A DNA stretch of 64,000 bases from positions 126,821,203-126,885,202 of the forward strand of contig OY997588.1 of assembly GCA_963921825.1 (NCBI GenBank), read 5' to 3'. This DNA comes from Erodium maritimum (lineage: Eukaryota > Streptophyta > Magnoliopsida > Geraniales > Geraniaceae). The position numbers and the translations under genes were made by a program. This document shows, piece after piece, positions 1-12,345 of the stretch (the first letter of the stretch is position 1; the number at the start of each line of letters is the position of its first letter). The notes beneath the pieces were generated by a model. It saw nothing but the letters and a program-made list of their open reading frames with translations, made no database searches and was not told where the DNA came from.

Positions 1-1181
1 TGAATGATTGTATGAACGTTGAGTGTGATTGATTGTGCTAAAGGGTACATGATCGGGTGATTGATAGACCGATGGAATGCGATTGGTAAGTTTATCGATA
101 AGTGTAAAGCTATGTTGATTCTTCTGGTGTGCATTGATGTGTATCGTGCTTTGCTAAGATTTGGTTGCTACATGATTGATTAGTATGTTATCCTCTTGTG
201 AGTCTTTAAGTTGGGTTTTATATCGGTATGGCACCCACGCTGCGGGTGGGGTAGTGCCTGTAAGGTACCCACACCAAGGGTAATGCTGGTGTGGGGTAGT
301 ACCTAAGCCGATGACTTATGATCTGGTATGGTACCTACACCGAAGGAAATGCCAGTGTGGGGTAGTATCATAGTCGGTGGTTTGGACCCTGCGGGGCATT
401 GGTTATTGGACCCTGCAGGGAATGGTTACTTGTTGATTCACCTGAGTATATGTGTCATGCGGGAGCATACCTCGGTTCCCGATGACTCATGGTCATTTGG
501 AAATGTTTCCGAGGGTCCCGACGAATGCGTCCTCATATGGATGTTTCCGATATTCTCGACGTTATACGTCTTTGTGATGTCATGCGTCTCCTCTGGACCG
601 AGGGAAAACCCTATATGACACAAAGAATATTGTGGATCAGAGTGTGGTGACTTCATGTATCACGGTGTCAATTAGACGCTCTTTTCTCTATTGATTCTTA
701 AGAAATGTATTGTTTCCCGAAATTTCTATGATTATTGTTAGCTCTTTGAAAGTGTCAAATACTCGTTTTACTCCCGTATTTCAATGTCTCCTTAGTTCTT
801 CGTATTAGTGAGACTCGAACTAAAATTGTGAACTTCTATTTATTAAACTTAAAGGTTGCCCTTGTTATTTATTTTCCCTACTGAGCGTAAGCTCACCCCT
901 ATTTGTTTGTTTACTGTTTTTACAGGCTTGGTTGATGAGTAGTGGACTCGAGGCTCGGGAGCTTCGGTGGGTCCGGGTGCACTTATCTTTAGAGACGTTA
1001 TGGTTTTACTTTTGGTTATGAACCTTATGTTTAAAGGATTTATTTTGGAGTTTTTACTTGAGATATTTTGATTGAACTAAACTTGGAGAGTTTTATTGGA
1101 TTGAGGCACTTTTATTGTTAACTTTAAATTATCTTTAAGTCAAGTCTCGAGTTCGGTCAATACCGGATTTGGGGCGTGACA
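1..1181 (+). mobile_element. Ty3/gypsy 5' LTR, right-hand part (element F)
   Basis: This is the last 1181 bases of a long terminal repeat whose left part lies outside the window. It aligns base for base with 18940-20168. In the first 240 aligned bases I count 7 substitutions by eye, so the two LTRs have been diverging for some time. The LTR ends in GGGGCGTGACA and is followed at once by a primer-binding site, which fixes it as the 5' LTR of a plus-strand element. It contains a short run of GGACCCTGCGGGGCATTGG minisatellite units (about 379-420) and the conserved TGAGCGTAAGCTCACCCC motif (882-899). ORFs inside it are not genes. Confidence 0.93.
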
Positions 1182-1184
1182 ATT

Positions 1185-1197
1185 TGGTATCAGAGCC
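1185..1197 (+). other. Primer-binding site of element F (tRNA-iMet)
   Basis: TGGTATCAGAGCC lies four bases after the LTR end. It is complementary to the 3' end of plant initiator tRNA-Met, the usual primer of plant gypsy and copia reverse transcription. Confidence 0.9.
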
Positions 1198-4100
1198 TGG
1201 TTTTATTTTAAACTTGCTTTCAAAACCTCGGACCGCACGTCAATTAGGTGGGTAGAGTTAGGAAGTCTAAGTTTTGGTACTTAGTGACGTAGTCGGAATT
1301 ATTCGATACGTAGAGTTTGAACGATAAAAGTCTTTATGATTTGAGCGCCTTGATAAATGTTGGAACCTTTCGATATTGTGTGATTTGCTTTACGTGTGTC
1401 GTATGCTCTATTTGCTATGCCTCAGTGATCTGGGATGCCGATGGTTGAGATCAAGGTTGGTTCAACGAGCGATGATCGAACGGTTATGAATTGGTTGTTG
1501 AGTAAGCCATTTGTTAATTGTATTGCCACCTCGGTTGGCCTTTTCATGATTTCTCAATTTGAAATTTTGACTTGTTCAATTGTTGACTTGGTTAAGTGAT
1601 GACCGTTATTTGAGAATTAAAGTTGAAAGTTGACCCGAAAGGGGAGTTTAACTAAGTAAAGGGTAGAACCCGAGTGGTACTTGCAGTATGTTGTGTTAGT
1701 CTTAGTGCCCGTAGTTCAATCCTAAATGTCCAAATGTATATATCATCGTTAGAAATAAAATTAAAGCGGCTTAATATTACTTATGTGTTGGAGTAATATA
1801 TCGATGTGTGCTCTGATCTATGCCCACCATGCGAATAGAACCATAGATCGAGATAGATCACACTCGATGGGTCCCTAGTCAACAAAGCTTCACTAGAAGC
1901 GACTAGTATGAAAGATGACTCTTTATGGCTTACGTTCTGTTAGTCATTGGAATGGGATTCCGGAGTCTTATCATAGATATCATGTGGGACATGATATTGG
2001 ACGACCCGCCCTGAATATGTGCCATAGATTAAGTCATGAACATATTCAGTGTTGTAGCTTGTCATGTATCCTGAGACCAAAGAGTCTTTGTGATCGCTAT
2101 GTAGTCAACAACTGAGTTTGACCTGAGCCTAACGTTGTCCGTAACAGGGCTTCCATAACGGCCAGGATTGGCTTGGGGACGGGCTACATGAGTGACACGA
2201 AAGACGGCTAAGGGATTTATCCCTCATACTAAGGTATGGGAAAGATATCGGTTCTCGGCCACTTGATCGAGAGTGACTGGAAGAATAGCATGGCCATGCA
2301 CATGATACTGGGTATCATATCTTCAGTCATCTCACATATCAAGGAACGGTGATTGAGAATAATAAGGATGACGGCTCTATGCCTTATCTCAATCAGGATA
2401 TCGGAGATAAAAGGATAATGACAGGGACGACGGAAAGGTTAGAATCGACAGGGTCGATTCGTTATGTAATGTCGGGCAATACTAAAGTCTCGTTAGTTGC
2501 CACTTAAATAGGATCAAGTAAAATGGGATTTTACGTTGATCTATTTACATGCATAAACCTAAGGGTCACACCGGAGGATGAAACTCATTGACACATTTAT
2601 GGAGAATGGCCAAAAGGGAGTTGTCTCGGGACATGACCAAAACTGGGTTTTGGGTCATGTGCCCGTAAGTGAATAGGACTTTACGGATCGAGACAAGGCT
2701 TGGAGTCTTGGGATTGATCGCGTCGGATAATGTTGGACATTTCCGGTATGGAAGGCTTGGAGGCGATGAGCGAATCACGGGACCTCGTTGGAAATGGCCA
2801 CGGGCCATGTTCCAAGAGGCCCATGAAAGGCCCATGCAACCAAGGCCCATGGAACTAATTAATCAAGTCTTGATTAATTAGTACTAAGTAAGCAAGACAA
2901 GGATTAAGGTGTTGGTGATTCACCACCTAACCCAATCTTGTCTTGCCATACTTTGTCCTATTTACACCTTACTTGACACCATACTTGTCCCATGCCTTTA
3001 GTTGGACAAGTATGGGTTTTGTTATGTTTAAGTCATCTTTTTTCAACATAACAAACACAAGACAAGAATAGGAAACACAACTTCTCTCTCCCTTCCCTTG
3101 CAATTTCGGGTTTGGCAAGCTCCCACCTCCATTTTTGTGTTCTTGAGTCCTCAAAGAGAATAACTACGTGGCTTTGATTCCCATGTGGATACGTAGGCGT
3201 CTTGGAGACTCAAGCCAATCATTCGTTAACCGGTGTTCTTGTTTTGGTAAGAACTAGTGCTGAAATTTTTCTCTTGTTAATCCATTCTTTGTTAGTTGTT
3301 TCATGGTTCTAATTGTCTCTTGGTTTTCATTGATTTTCCGCTGCGAGTTGGTTCACCTCCAACCCTACCTAGAGACCCAACATGTTGACGGTGTTATGTA
3401 CTTTGTTGAGCATGAGAACTCTGTGTACTGAATAACTTGTGAAATTGATTAGTAAATGTCCCGCTTAAGCGGATGGTTAGTGGAAAATACGAATAGGTCA
3501 TGCCGAAATTTCTGTGGAACTAAAATGTTTGCACTATCATGGGTTGACTCAGGGGCGCCACTGTAGTCGAATATGATGGTTGGATGTCAAGTGGTTACAA
3601 CGAGATTCAGGGACGCCTGAATCGGGTTGTAACGACGTGAGATCGACATGAAAGTTTGGATAAAAGTTAAAGTTTTGAGAACCTGTGGAAGGGAAAGAAA
3701 CGCTAAGTTTTGTGAAATTTATCGTGTTACGATTATATACCCCACGTGTGGGAAGATACCCGATCGAGGGGTATGCCTATTGTCGTGTGATTTGTGTGAA
3801 TTTCTTGAGACTGTTCCTCCTGTGGGAGTTGATTGATTTGATTGAACCGCTGATTGATGTTGTGAGACGCACTAAGATGGGGCCTTGTCTGCCTATATAT
3901 AAAGTATTATATATATTTACTGAGCCTAAGTGTTGTTGGTCATTATATGATCCTTGTGGGATGCGCGTGAACGTCCTTGGGTTTTGATCGAACCGTTTGT
4001 TCTAAATTGGGAAACTGAACGTGTGCACTATCCGTGCAGCGAGTATACGACATGCCTCGTAGTTACAATCCAAAAAGGATCCCTATAAGATGCATGAGAA

Positions 4101-4198
4101 CGTCCCTTTATGATAAGTCGAACCACTTGAGCTAAATTGAATTTATGAATACTTACGTTATAAATGATTTGAGTATACGAGATGTCCCGTATTACTTT
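1198..4198 (+). other. Untranslated leader of element F, split by a solo LTR
   Basis: Non-coding region between the primer-binding site and gag. The parts 1198-1693 and 3388-4020 match the leader after the 5' LTR at 40153-43186 (for example 43240-44318), so this is conserved leader of the family. It is interrupted by the solo LTR at 1694-3382. I see no coding region in it. Confidence 0.75.
1694..3382 (+). mobile_element. Solo LTR (family G/K), 1689 bp, TSD TGTTG
   Basis: It starts TGTTAGTC and ends GACCCAACA, with the direct repeat TGTTG on both sides (1689-1693 and 3383-3387). A second copy at 38450-40139 is followed by a primer-binding site, which confirms these are LTR ends. No internal domain follows here, so it is a solo LTR left by recombination. 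The TGTT...AACA ends and the GTGGTATCAGAGCT primer site of the sister copy are most like Ty1/copia, but no protein confirms the superfamily. The reading frames inside it (for example 1915-2115, 2669-2881) are not genes. Confidence 0.93.
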
Positions 4199-4384
4199 CC
4201 GAGTGGGACCAGGAGCCGCCCAGCTGTGGGACAAAGCCAGACACCAGCTATCGGGTTGGCAGGGGCAGCAAGTGCCCAGGGTGCTGCTTCCGTAGAGCAC
4301 TAGATTTTTGAGGTTGGACCGTCAGAGTCACCTCCTAGATTTTCCCCAGTCGCAGAGCCGACTCAGGCGACCCCTATAGATGAG

Positions 4385-5234
4385 GTGGTTCACGCAGTAC
4401 TAGCACCGATCAGCGTTCAGCAGGAGACTGCAGCGCCGGCACCAGAGACCGTGCCCACGGCTACCACAGCCTATATTAAAAGGCCAAACCATTTTGACTG
4501 CTTTACGGCCCAGGCACTCAGAGGTTTTCGCAAGTTGGACACATCAGTCTACTCCGGGAGTTCAGACCCCGTGGATATCGCAGGTTGGTTGGAACGGATA
4601 AAGCGCAACCTGGTTACGTTTGAGGTATCCGATAGTCATTTGAGAGTGTCTTTCGTGACCTTCCAGCTTGAGGGAGAAGCATACTATTAGGGGCAGCATG
4701 TGCAGACCAGGTTTGGAGATGACTTTCAGTTGTTCAGCAGACTGTTCTTGGAACAGTGTTTCCCTCGATCTGTTCGAGATGACCGACACCAGCAGCTTTT
4801 GGATATGCAACAGAGAGGGATGACCATCTTTGAGTATGAGGCGAGGTTCACGTCCCCGTCTCGCTTCGCACCCGAGATGGTGCAGACCGAGGAGAGCCGC
4901 CGCAGGCGTTCGAGAGAGGACTCATCCCGTCTATCGCGGATCGAGTTATTGCCTTCAGAATGAGGATTTTTCTGTACTAGTGGACCAAGCATTAGCCGTT
5001 AAGAAGAATTTTCGGAAAACCGCCAGAGTGCGGAAGACCAGGCCGAGGTCGAATGGCTTCCTGAGGCTGTTAGAGGGTCGCGATCCTAGGAGGAAGAGGA
5101 CCTCAGGATTGTTTCAGCCACAGGCCCAGTCCGGTGAGACCCGACTGGTTGGGGTAGTAGCGTCCGTTGGACCTGCCCGGGTGGCACAGTTTTGTCCCTC
5201 GTAGAGACAGTTGGAACATCTGGGCCGAGACTGC
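4385..5234 (+). pseudogene. gag remnant of element F
   Basis: The frame from 4385 to 4963 encodes a Ty3/gypsy capsid-like protein (conserved W-L-E-R-I and F-E-Y-E segments). It is broken by an in-frame TAG at 4688-4690, where the sister gag at 48027-48744 has a Trp-Trp pair. Downstream frames are shifted. At 5193-5234 a CCHC zinc knuckle is recognisable with exact C-x2-C-x4-H-x4-C spacing, but its second cysteine is a TAG codon (5202-5204). Gag would package the retroelement RNA; this copy cannot make an intact protein. Confidence 0.85.
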
Positions 5235-5409
5235 CCGTTAAGTGATGGATCTACAAACCGTCCCGCAGGTCGGCCTACGAGAGCCGATAAGAGGACATGT
5301 TATCACAGCAGCAGATTCCTCCCCCACCACCGAGAGGAGGACCTCAGACTCAGCAAGACCGAGGGTACGTGATTACCGGACCCAGAGCTGAGGGATTTGA
5401 TACCAATCA

Positions 5410-5654
5410 TGAGATCGCTTAGAGTACTTTCTTATTATTTACATTTTGGGATTCTGTGTTTGCCGACACTTGAGTATTACACTTGGTAGTATTGTTTCGT
5501 GATTACTTTATGATGGAACGAGTTTAGAACTGGTAAGCCCACCCGTATCTTAACACACCGACTAGAGGTGTGGTAGTACCTGACACTCTGAGAAATAACT
5601 CTCAGAATGGCACGGCAAGCGTACCGGTCGTCAAGTAGTATTCGGGGTTTAAGT
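5410..5654 (+). pseudogene. Retroviral-type aspartic protease remnant of element F
   Basis: Plus-strand translation shows a weak gypsy protease signature. A hydrophobic strand is followed by an A-D-T segment in the position of the catalytic D-T/S-G triad, and by a T-P-T-R-G-like segment further on. Stop codons interrupt it, and it ends abruptly where the Athila-like element is inserted at about 5655. Recognised from family pattern only. Confidence 0.5.
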
Positions 5655-7010
5655 CCGAGATATCGTACCCAAGGGAGCAGTTGGACAAGCACTTTAGTTA
5701 ATTAATTCGATGCTCAAGCTATTCCTATAACAATGTTTGGTTTGGTTTGTAAAAGGTAAATTCATGCAAGTAATGAAAATATATGATTGATCAGAAAAAC
5801 AAAGAATAAAGTCAACGGGATTGTAAATCAGAGATAAAAAGGCGATCTAGGACAGTAACGGGGTTCGAATGTGATGAATGACCTAACGGGATTCAGTATA
5901 TATTTGCAACTAATAATATTATAAGGGCAACGGGAATTCTCTCGATGTAGTCCTAACCATCTCTCGGTCGTATTAGGACCCTAACATACACAGTCCACCT
6001 AATTATCTCTAATCTAGGTGTAGAGCGGTATATAGCATTACAATTATGAATTCCTCTGACTTTCGGTTTCTACACCTATAGCTATTGCACTCGTGTCAGT
6101 CTAGCCATATTCTAGCCTATATTAAAACCCGAGTTATCTAATTGCTCTTTCCTCCTACTAACCTCATTTCTCAATTGTTGGTTAATACGATTAAATCATA
6201 CAAGTACGTGATCAAGGTAATGTAGCATTACGAACGGAATTAAATAAACACTTTCCTAGATACTAGTTTGACGAATGTATACACGAACATGTTAACTCAA
6301 TTCATCACATCGTTCCCCTAGCCCTAGATCAATATAGGTTTAGTTCATAGCACATGAATAAGAATAAAAGGAGATGAATAAATCACTGAAATTCATATTA
6401 AACGATGAAGAGTAATACAAATATAAGTTTGAATCCAATCTACACAAAACCTTTGATGTTCTAATCTCTTGCTTTCGATCCTCTCTCTGAATTCTCTAAG
6501 CTCCAAGGTGTGTTTTCTTCTTCAATTTCGTGATCCGCAATAAAATGAGCTAATATCCCTTTTATATGTTGAGTTAAATCTGATTAAAAACGGGAAACGC
6601 AGCTGGAAATCGCGTTTCTGACGTCTGCACTGTCGCATGCACGCCGTGCATTTCAGGGTGCATCTTAAGTTGCACCGGTTATTTGCAGGACGTGTAACTT
6701 TCCGGTGCAGATTTTTTTGTCTCTGATCTGGATGCACCACCAGGTTGCATGCCGTGCAACAAGTGGTGCACTGCTTCTTTGCACCCCGTGCATAGAACTG
6801 GTGCACCTTACTGACACTTCTGACCAGCTTCCAATTTGGCTCCCTTTCGCTCCCGTTTAACCCCTTTTTGCTCCAGTTGCTTGGCGAACTCTAAAATAAG
6901 ACCAATTACACAAAATGAGAGTAAAATGCATCATTTTATATTAACTCGGGATTAAAAAGAACATAAATGTGGGCTAATGACATCCTAAATAGATGTATTT
7001 TATGTCCACA
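5655..7010 (-). mobile_element. Athila-like element E, 3' LTR (minus orientation)
   Basis: About 1356 bp, nearly identical to 13356-14712. On the minus strand it starts TGTGGACATAAA and is preceded by a G-rich polypurine tract (about 7011-7025) with the Athila-type GTGTGGGGTGTTGA sequence, so this is the 3' LTR of an element read right to left. The outer 5-bp flanks are TAAGT (5650-5654) and TCAGT (14713-14717), a likely TSD with one change. The exact edge is uncertain by a few bases because the lower end does not finish in CA. It contains a cluster of palindromic TTGCACGGCGTGCAA-like motifs (about 6630-6815). Confidence 0.85.
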
Positions 7011-8940
7011 TCAACACCCCACACTTAAGCTTTTCTTGTCCCGAGAAAAATTAAACTAATAAAACAGTAGGATATGTCCCGGTTAAACCCCGAGGTTCAC
7101 CTCGATAGGAGGAGTCCGGGCCTCCTTTATTCAAGCATGGTAAAATAAATATGCAGCATGCAAAAAGGTTACGAAAATTTGGTGATGACTGAGTTAAAGT
7201 GTGCTTGCTGATCATAAGAGCTTTCTCATAATTACACACCACAAAATCGAGCAAAGTTCAAGAAAACACATAAACCGATGAATGCAAATAAGCAAGCTGC
7301 TACTCACATTACAGACCGACTCTCCTAACGAGCACCCCCTCATTTACTTTACCAGCGTGCTTCCTCTTTTCCCTACTACACGGATCTTAGAGATTCATAT
7401 GCTACTAGTTAATCCCATCTCCACTAATCGTGAGAAATCATGGCAATCAAGAATCAAAAAGGACTTATATTCGGCTTGTAATGTATGGCTAGGAAAAGGA
7501 CATGGAACGGATTTAAAAAAACGAAGCTCATAAAATAAAACGTGTCAAACATGCTTCATCTCACACCCCTAACCACTTTTCACACATCCCGCTTACTTTC
7601 ACCACAAGTCTTCACCAAACCATTCCTTAGACACTCTTTTTTAGTCTACTTGTTGGGCTAATTTTTTTTTCTTTTTGCCCCTTTTATTTCACCTTTTCGT
7701 TTCTCTTCTCTTGATTTTGTATTCTTTTTCTTACCCATTAAAATTTCTTGGGTACAAGAGAGATTTCTACCTTATTTGCTCTCTTTTTTTCTACAAACCA
7801 AATGGCACATTATCATGAAGAACTTCATTTTCTTTGTACTCACTCAACTCACAAATACCCCCTCTCATGAAGCACATAAGACACGAAATATGGGTTCAAA
7901 AATAACATGAGGATCTACAAGAAATGATGGACACATAGGTTTGTAATGTAATGGTTAGAAACGAAAGGCCATAGGCTTAAAATGGGTGACTATGAAAATA
8001 ATGTAAGGTTAGAGATTTGGCTCAAACGTTCCAAAGATGGCCTAAAATCATTTTCTCAATTTAACCATGTTCCTTACTCTATTTCGCCTCGAATAGGATA
8101 CACAAGTAGTTCTAGACTCAACTTACAATGCATAGAAATCACAGGAAGCATCGACTAATCAAGTAAACACTCAGAGTGCAAACAAAAGAGCGATCTTAAT
8201 GCATGTGCTTACTCTACTTAATTGATTCATGCTAATCTATGTATTATTGGAACAGTGTAAGAAATTGGCATGTGTAACAGTTCAATCATCGAAGTCCTAA
8301 GATCATGCACTCTCTTACTCAATAATATCACCAGAAAATATTTTTTGATTTTTTTGATTTATCTTTTCAATGCAGCACAATATGCAGACCAAAAGTGTGA
8401 AATGAAATGCAAGCACCCCACCCCACCCCACACTTTAAAACACATCATTTTCCCAGTGCGACTCTAACACAATTGACTAGATGCATCCCACAACAAATAT
8501 TCAGAACATCTCACCCCACACTTGTCAATTAGCATAGATTCAACCACCATACAGTCCTATATGTTTATACTATCAGCACAGCAATTCGGGTGCTCGGCAC
8601 CCACCAGATGACATATAGGAGTAAAACAGCGAAAAAAAACAATAATAAGCAAGAGGGTAAGAAAACTGCCCCTCGAAGAACCGCTGTGTGGTACACCACT
8701 AACGTGGGGACCCTGTGGTGCATAGATGAATGGATAACTCCTCTCCCGATCAAGCTCATAGGTGCCTAGCGCCTCGCGTGTAGTCAATACCAATACGCTC
8801 TCCAATCCATTGTTGGGGGGGCCTCCAAACAAGCGCATTTGTTTAACGTCGTTAGCTCGACGAAAGGGGTGGCCTAAGCCCCCCGTTTTATCCTCTTCAA
8901 GGTTCATTGGAAAGTGTTGCGAGGCTTTCTCTCGCCCAGA
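7011..8940 (-). other. 3' non-coding part of Athila-like element E
   Basis: Lies between the truncated pol and the 3' LTR on the minus strand. It starts (at the right) where the reverse-transcriptase reading frame stops making sense near 8940. It is AT-rich with pyrimidine tracts on the plus strand (7640-7790). Short frames at 8557-8949 have no convincing domain; they may be the decayed end of pol or an envelope-region remnant. Full Athila elements carry RT core, RNase H and integrase here, all of which are missing. Confidence 0.6.
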
Positions 8941-9897
8941 CACCTTCACTAATCTTTTTCGTCTTCCTCCTCACATTAACCACCAAGCTCGGGTCATTTT
9001 CCACCAGGATCCTGCACATGCAACAAGAAGGATTACAACCTCTAATATGAGTTAAAGTTTCACCTAAAACTTTACTCTTTTCCCTGAGTACATTCATAAG
9101 ATCTTCTTCCCTGTCATCAGGTAAGTTAGATGGAATCACAATAGGGTATATATCATTTTCCTCCAAATACACATATTTCAGATTGTTCGGGAGAGATTTA
9201 AGTTGACTCTTCAGAACTACCCTATTATGATTCTCTAATTCAGGTTGTGGATGGATTCTATTGTCTTTTTGATTCACCTCATTCATGGGCTCATCTTCGG
9301 AACCGATGAGTTTACATGTTGAGTCCTTAGATTGGACATTACCCTTGACTACATAAAATGTTTTCTCCTCCTCACCATACCTGACTTTGATTTCCCCTCG
9401 TTCTGCATCAATTAAGGCTCTAGCAGTAGCCAAAAATGGTCTCCCATAATGAGAGGGATCCTATGATCCTCCTCCATGTCTAGTACTATGAAATCTGCGG
9501 GGTATATAAATTTCCCAACCTTTACTAATACATTCTCGATTATGCCCCTGGGATATTTAATTGACCTATCTTCTAATTGTAAGGTCACTGAGATTGGTGT
9601 GGGTTCATCCCCAAGTCCTAACTTCCTGAACACCGATAGTGGCATAAGGTTTATACTGGCCCCTAAATCAAATAGGGACTTATCAAAGTGTACACTACCT
9701 ATCTCACATGGTATAGTAAAGCTCTCTGGGTCCTTACACTTAAGGGGTAATTTGTTCAACAATATGGCTGAACACTCTTCATTCAGATTCACAATTTCTC
9801 CATCTAATAACTATTTCTTTTGGCCTAGCAACCTTTTCATAAATTTAGTTATCTTAGGAATCTTGGTCAATGCTTCGAGATGGGGAATATTGATATC
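8897..9897 (-). pseudogene. Athila-type pol remnant: protease and start of reverse transcriptase
   Basis: Minus-strand frame 9792-9412 is an aspartic protease with the D-L-G-A-S-I active-site segment. The frame 9433-8897 continues with the A-T-A-R-A-L-I-D end of the protease and the linker into the reverse transcriptase (L-P-x-x-L-K-Y-V-Y-L, Y-P-I-V-I, M-x-R-I-L-V-E). The two frames overlap near 9412-9433, a single frameshift. Upstream sequence 9793-9897 encodes the pre-protease segment with one stop. The RT core (YxDD), RNase H and integrase are deleted. Resemblance of the protease-RT linker to Athila elements is the basis for the clade call. Confidence 0.85.
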
Positions 9898-10109
9898 CAA
9901 TCTGTAAAGACCGACTAATTTAAAAGAAGCAAATTATTATTGTAAGTTATTTTCATCGACTTGAAACATCGAGGTTGGAAAAATGAGTTGTAAATTGGAA
10001 TCGGTTGAAAAAAAAAGGACTGGTTAAGGGATTGGGCCAGCTTAGGCCCAATCACTCGCGCGCGCCAACCCACTCGACAGAGCCAGCCCAAGCCCAGACG
10101 TGGCTCGAG

Positions 10110-10116
10110 TATAAAA
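10110..10116 (+). promoter_or_regulatory. TATA box of solo LTR D
   Basis: TATAAAA about 210 bp into the LTR, followed by a CT-rich leader. It is placed like the TATA boxes at 44857-44863 and 62063-62070 in the related LTRs, so it is the likely LTR promoter. Confidence 0.7.
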
Positions 10117-11844
10117 GGCGAAAAGTAGGGTTTGGTAACCCATTTTTCGCGTCTCTTCTTCGTCTCTGGCTCGCCGACCCCCCCCCCCCCCCCCGACTTC
10201 CCCTTCTTCCTCGTCGAACCTCTCAAACCGAACCCCTCCTTCCCCTCGCCGTCCAACCTCCTCTCCTCTCTCCTCAAGCCACCACCGCACTGCACCCACG
10301 TCCCCGACCTCTCTCCCGTTTCGTCGCCGTCCAGTCCAAGACCTCTCCCGAGCCACCATCGCCGGCCTCCGCTCGATCTCGTCCAGACCCACCGTCGACG
10401 AGCTCCTCTCCTCCCTCTCGTCACTCTCTGACATGCAACCACCGCCTCCCTCGTCTCCTTCGAAGAACCCGCCGGTCCTCTCCCTCGTTCCGAGCTCCCA
10501 GCCGCCTCCCGCCTCTCTTCCGACCACCGCAAGTCACGCCGTGCCGGAACCTCCGAGTTCGCCGGCAAATCGTCAGATCTGGGACAGATCCGTCGTGTCT
10601 GTTTAGATCTGAGGCGGGAGTGAACACGCCGTGCTCCACCGTGCTCCACCGTGTTCTACCGCGCCACCCCTTTCCCCACCGTCATCTTTCCCCAAGGTGA
10701 GGCCTCGGTCGTCGGCGTTCTTGCCGGTGACTGGTCGGTTTTCGAACCCTAAAACCCTTTCCTTCTTGTTCCTTATTCCCGAACCCTCTGGATTGGGTTG
10801 GTGTAAAGCTGAAGATGAGAAAAGGATTTGATTTGGAAAAAGAAACGTTTTTGAAACGAAAATCAGTTTTAAATGGATAAAAGGGAAAACAAAATCAGAC
10901 TTGGTTTTAAGACGGTGTTTGGACGGTTAATTGGACTTGGAACCTTAGACGATTAAACTGAACGTTAAATCAGACTAGAACGGGACAAAAGCAGAACGCT
11001 AAATCGTGCCTCGGGATCCGTGCCTCGGGAAACGCGCACCGGGTTCTGGGGTCGGGGGCTCGGGTACTCGAGCCCGATTCGGCGTTTAAGCCCGCTTTTA
11101 TCTCGTTCAAGTTTAAAAGGCAACGTATCGTTTTACTTGGGCCTTATCGGATCTGATCGTAAGTTTGAACTGTAAAAAACTCAGACTTGGACTCCGCCCG
11201 AGAGCTTGGACTTCGCTCGAGAAGACGAAGACCAACCAGAACCGTGTGAAGAACGGAGTAGGGGCAAATCGACTTTTCAGCAGAGTATTTAGAGGAAGAC
11301 CGCAAGGTAGGGAAAGTCTAACTACTCGAGTATTTCAATACTAGCGTGCCTATTAGGTTAATAAAATCGGAAAGGTCCTAGCATTGCATATAGGATGCGA
11401 ACAACTAGAATAATTGTCTTTCAATTACTATTAACCGGACGAGTCTAGAAATGCATGATTGGGATGCAAATCACTAGTTAACTCGCTTTCAATACTTGAG
11501 AAATTATTTACTGGTAGAGAGGCCGTGATGACCCCTCGAATTAGTTGAGTGTTAGCTTCACATGTTTGTTTGCTAGTCATTAGGATAATCAAGAGTCTAA
11601 TGAAACTGGATCGAATGCATGCTTGAATGTTTGAATGTTGAACTTGAACGCTTGAATCATTGGTTGATTGATTGAATGCTTAAATGATTAAATGGTTGAT
11701 CGAGTATGATTGTTTGTGCCAAGGAGGCACGATCAGGTGATCGATTGACTGGTGGAGAGAAAGAGGTAAGTACTGGTAAGTGTAGTTATGGGTATGAATC
11801 CCGTGTTGTGTGTATTGATGAACATGTGTATTTCTATGATTGGT

Positions 11845-12345
11845 TGTGGACCCTGCGGGGCATTGTTTGAGGGATCCTACAGAACATTGCTTGGTAGATC
11901 CTGCGGGATATTGTTTGGTAGATCCTGCGGGATAATGTTAGGTAGACCCCGCGGGGTATCGTTTGGCAGATCCTGCGGGATAACGGTTAGGGACCCTGCG
12001 GGGCATCGGTTATTGATCCTGCGGGATAACGGTTAGGGACCCTGCGGGGCATTGGTTATTGATCCTGCGGGATAACGGTTAGGGACCCTGCGGGACGTTG
12101 GTTATTGATCTTGCGGGATAACGGTTAGGGACCCTGCGGGGCATTGGTTATTGATCCTGCGGGATAACGGTTAGGGACCCTGCGGGGCATTGGTTATTGA
12201 GCCTGCGGGCAATGGTTATGGACCCTGCGGGGCATTGATTATCGAGCCTGCGGGCAATGGTTACGGACCCTGCGGGGCATTGATTATCGGACCCTGCGGG
12301 GCATTGGACACTGGACCCTGCGGGGCTATTGGATGGTTTACCCTG
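11845..12345 (+). repeat. CCTGCGGG minisatellite in LTR D
   Basis: Roughly 500 bp of degenerate units built on GGACCCTGCGGGGCATTGG and GATCCTGCGGGATAACGG, about 20-28 bp each. The same unit occurs only two to four times in the LTRs of element F (379-420 and 19321-19400) and at 42335-42395, so the array has expanded here. Confidence 0.9.

Noticed and set aside
10005-10700. Overlapping long frames on both strands in LTR D, also at 61401-62015 and 45083-45525
   Set aside because: They arise from GC-rich sequence within LTRs that are defined by TSDs or partner copies. Treated as LTR leader, with the conservation noted as a finding.
11845-12345. CRISPR-like array
   Set aside because: Contiguous degenerate units with no unique spacers, in a plant LTR.
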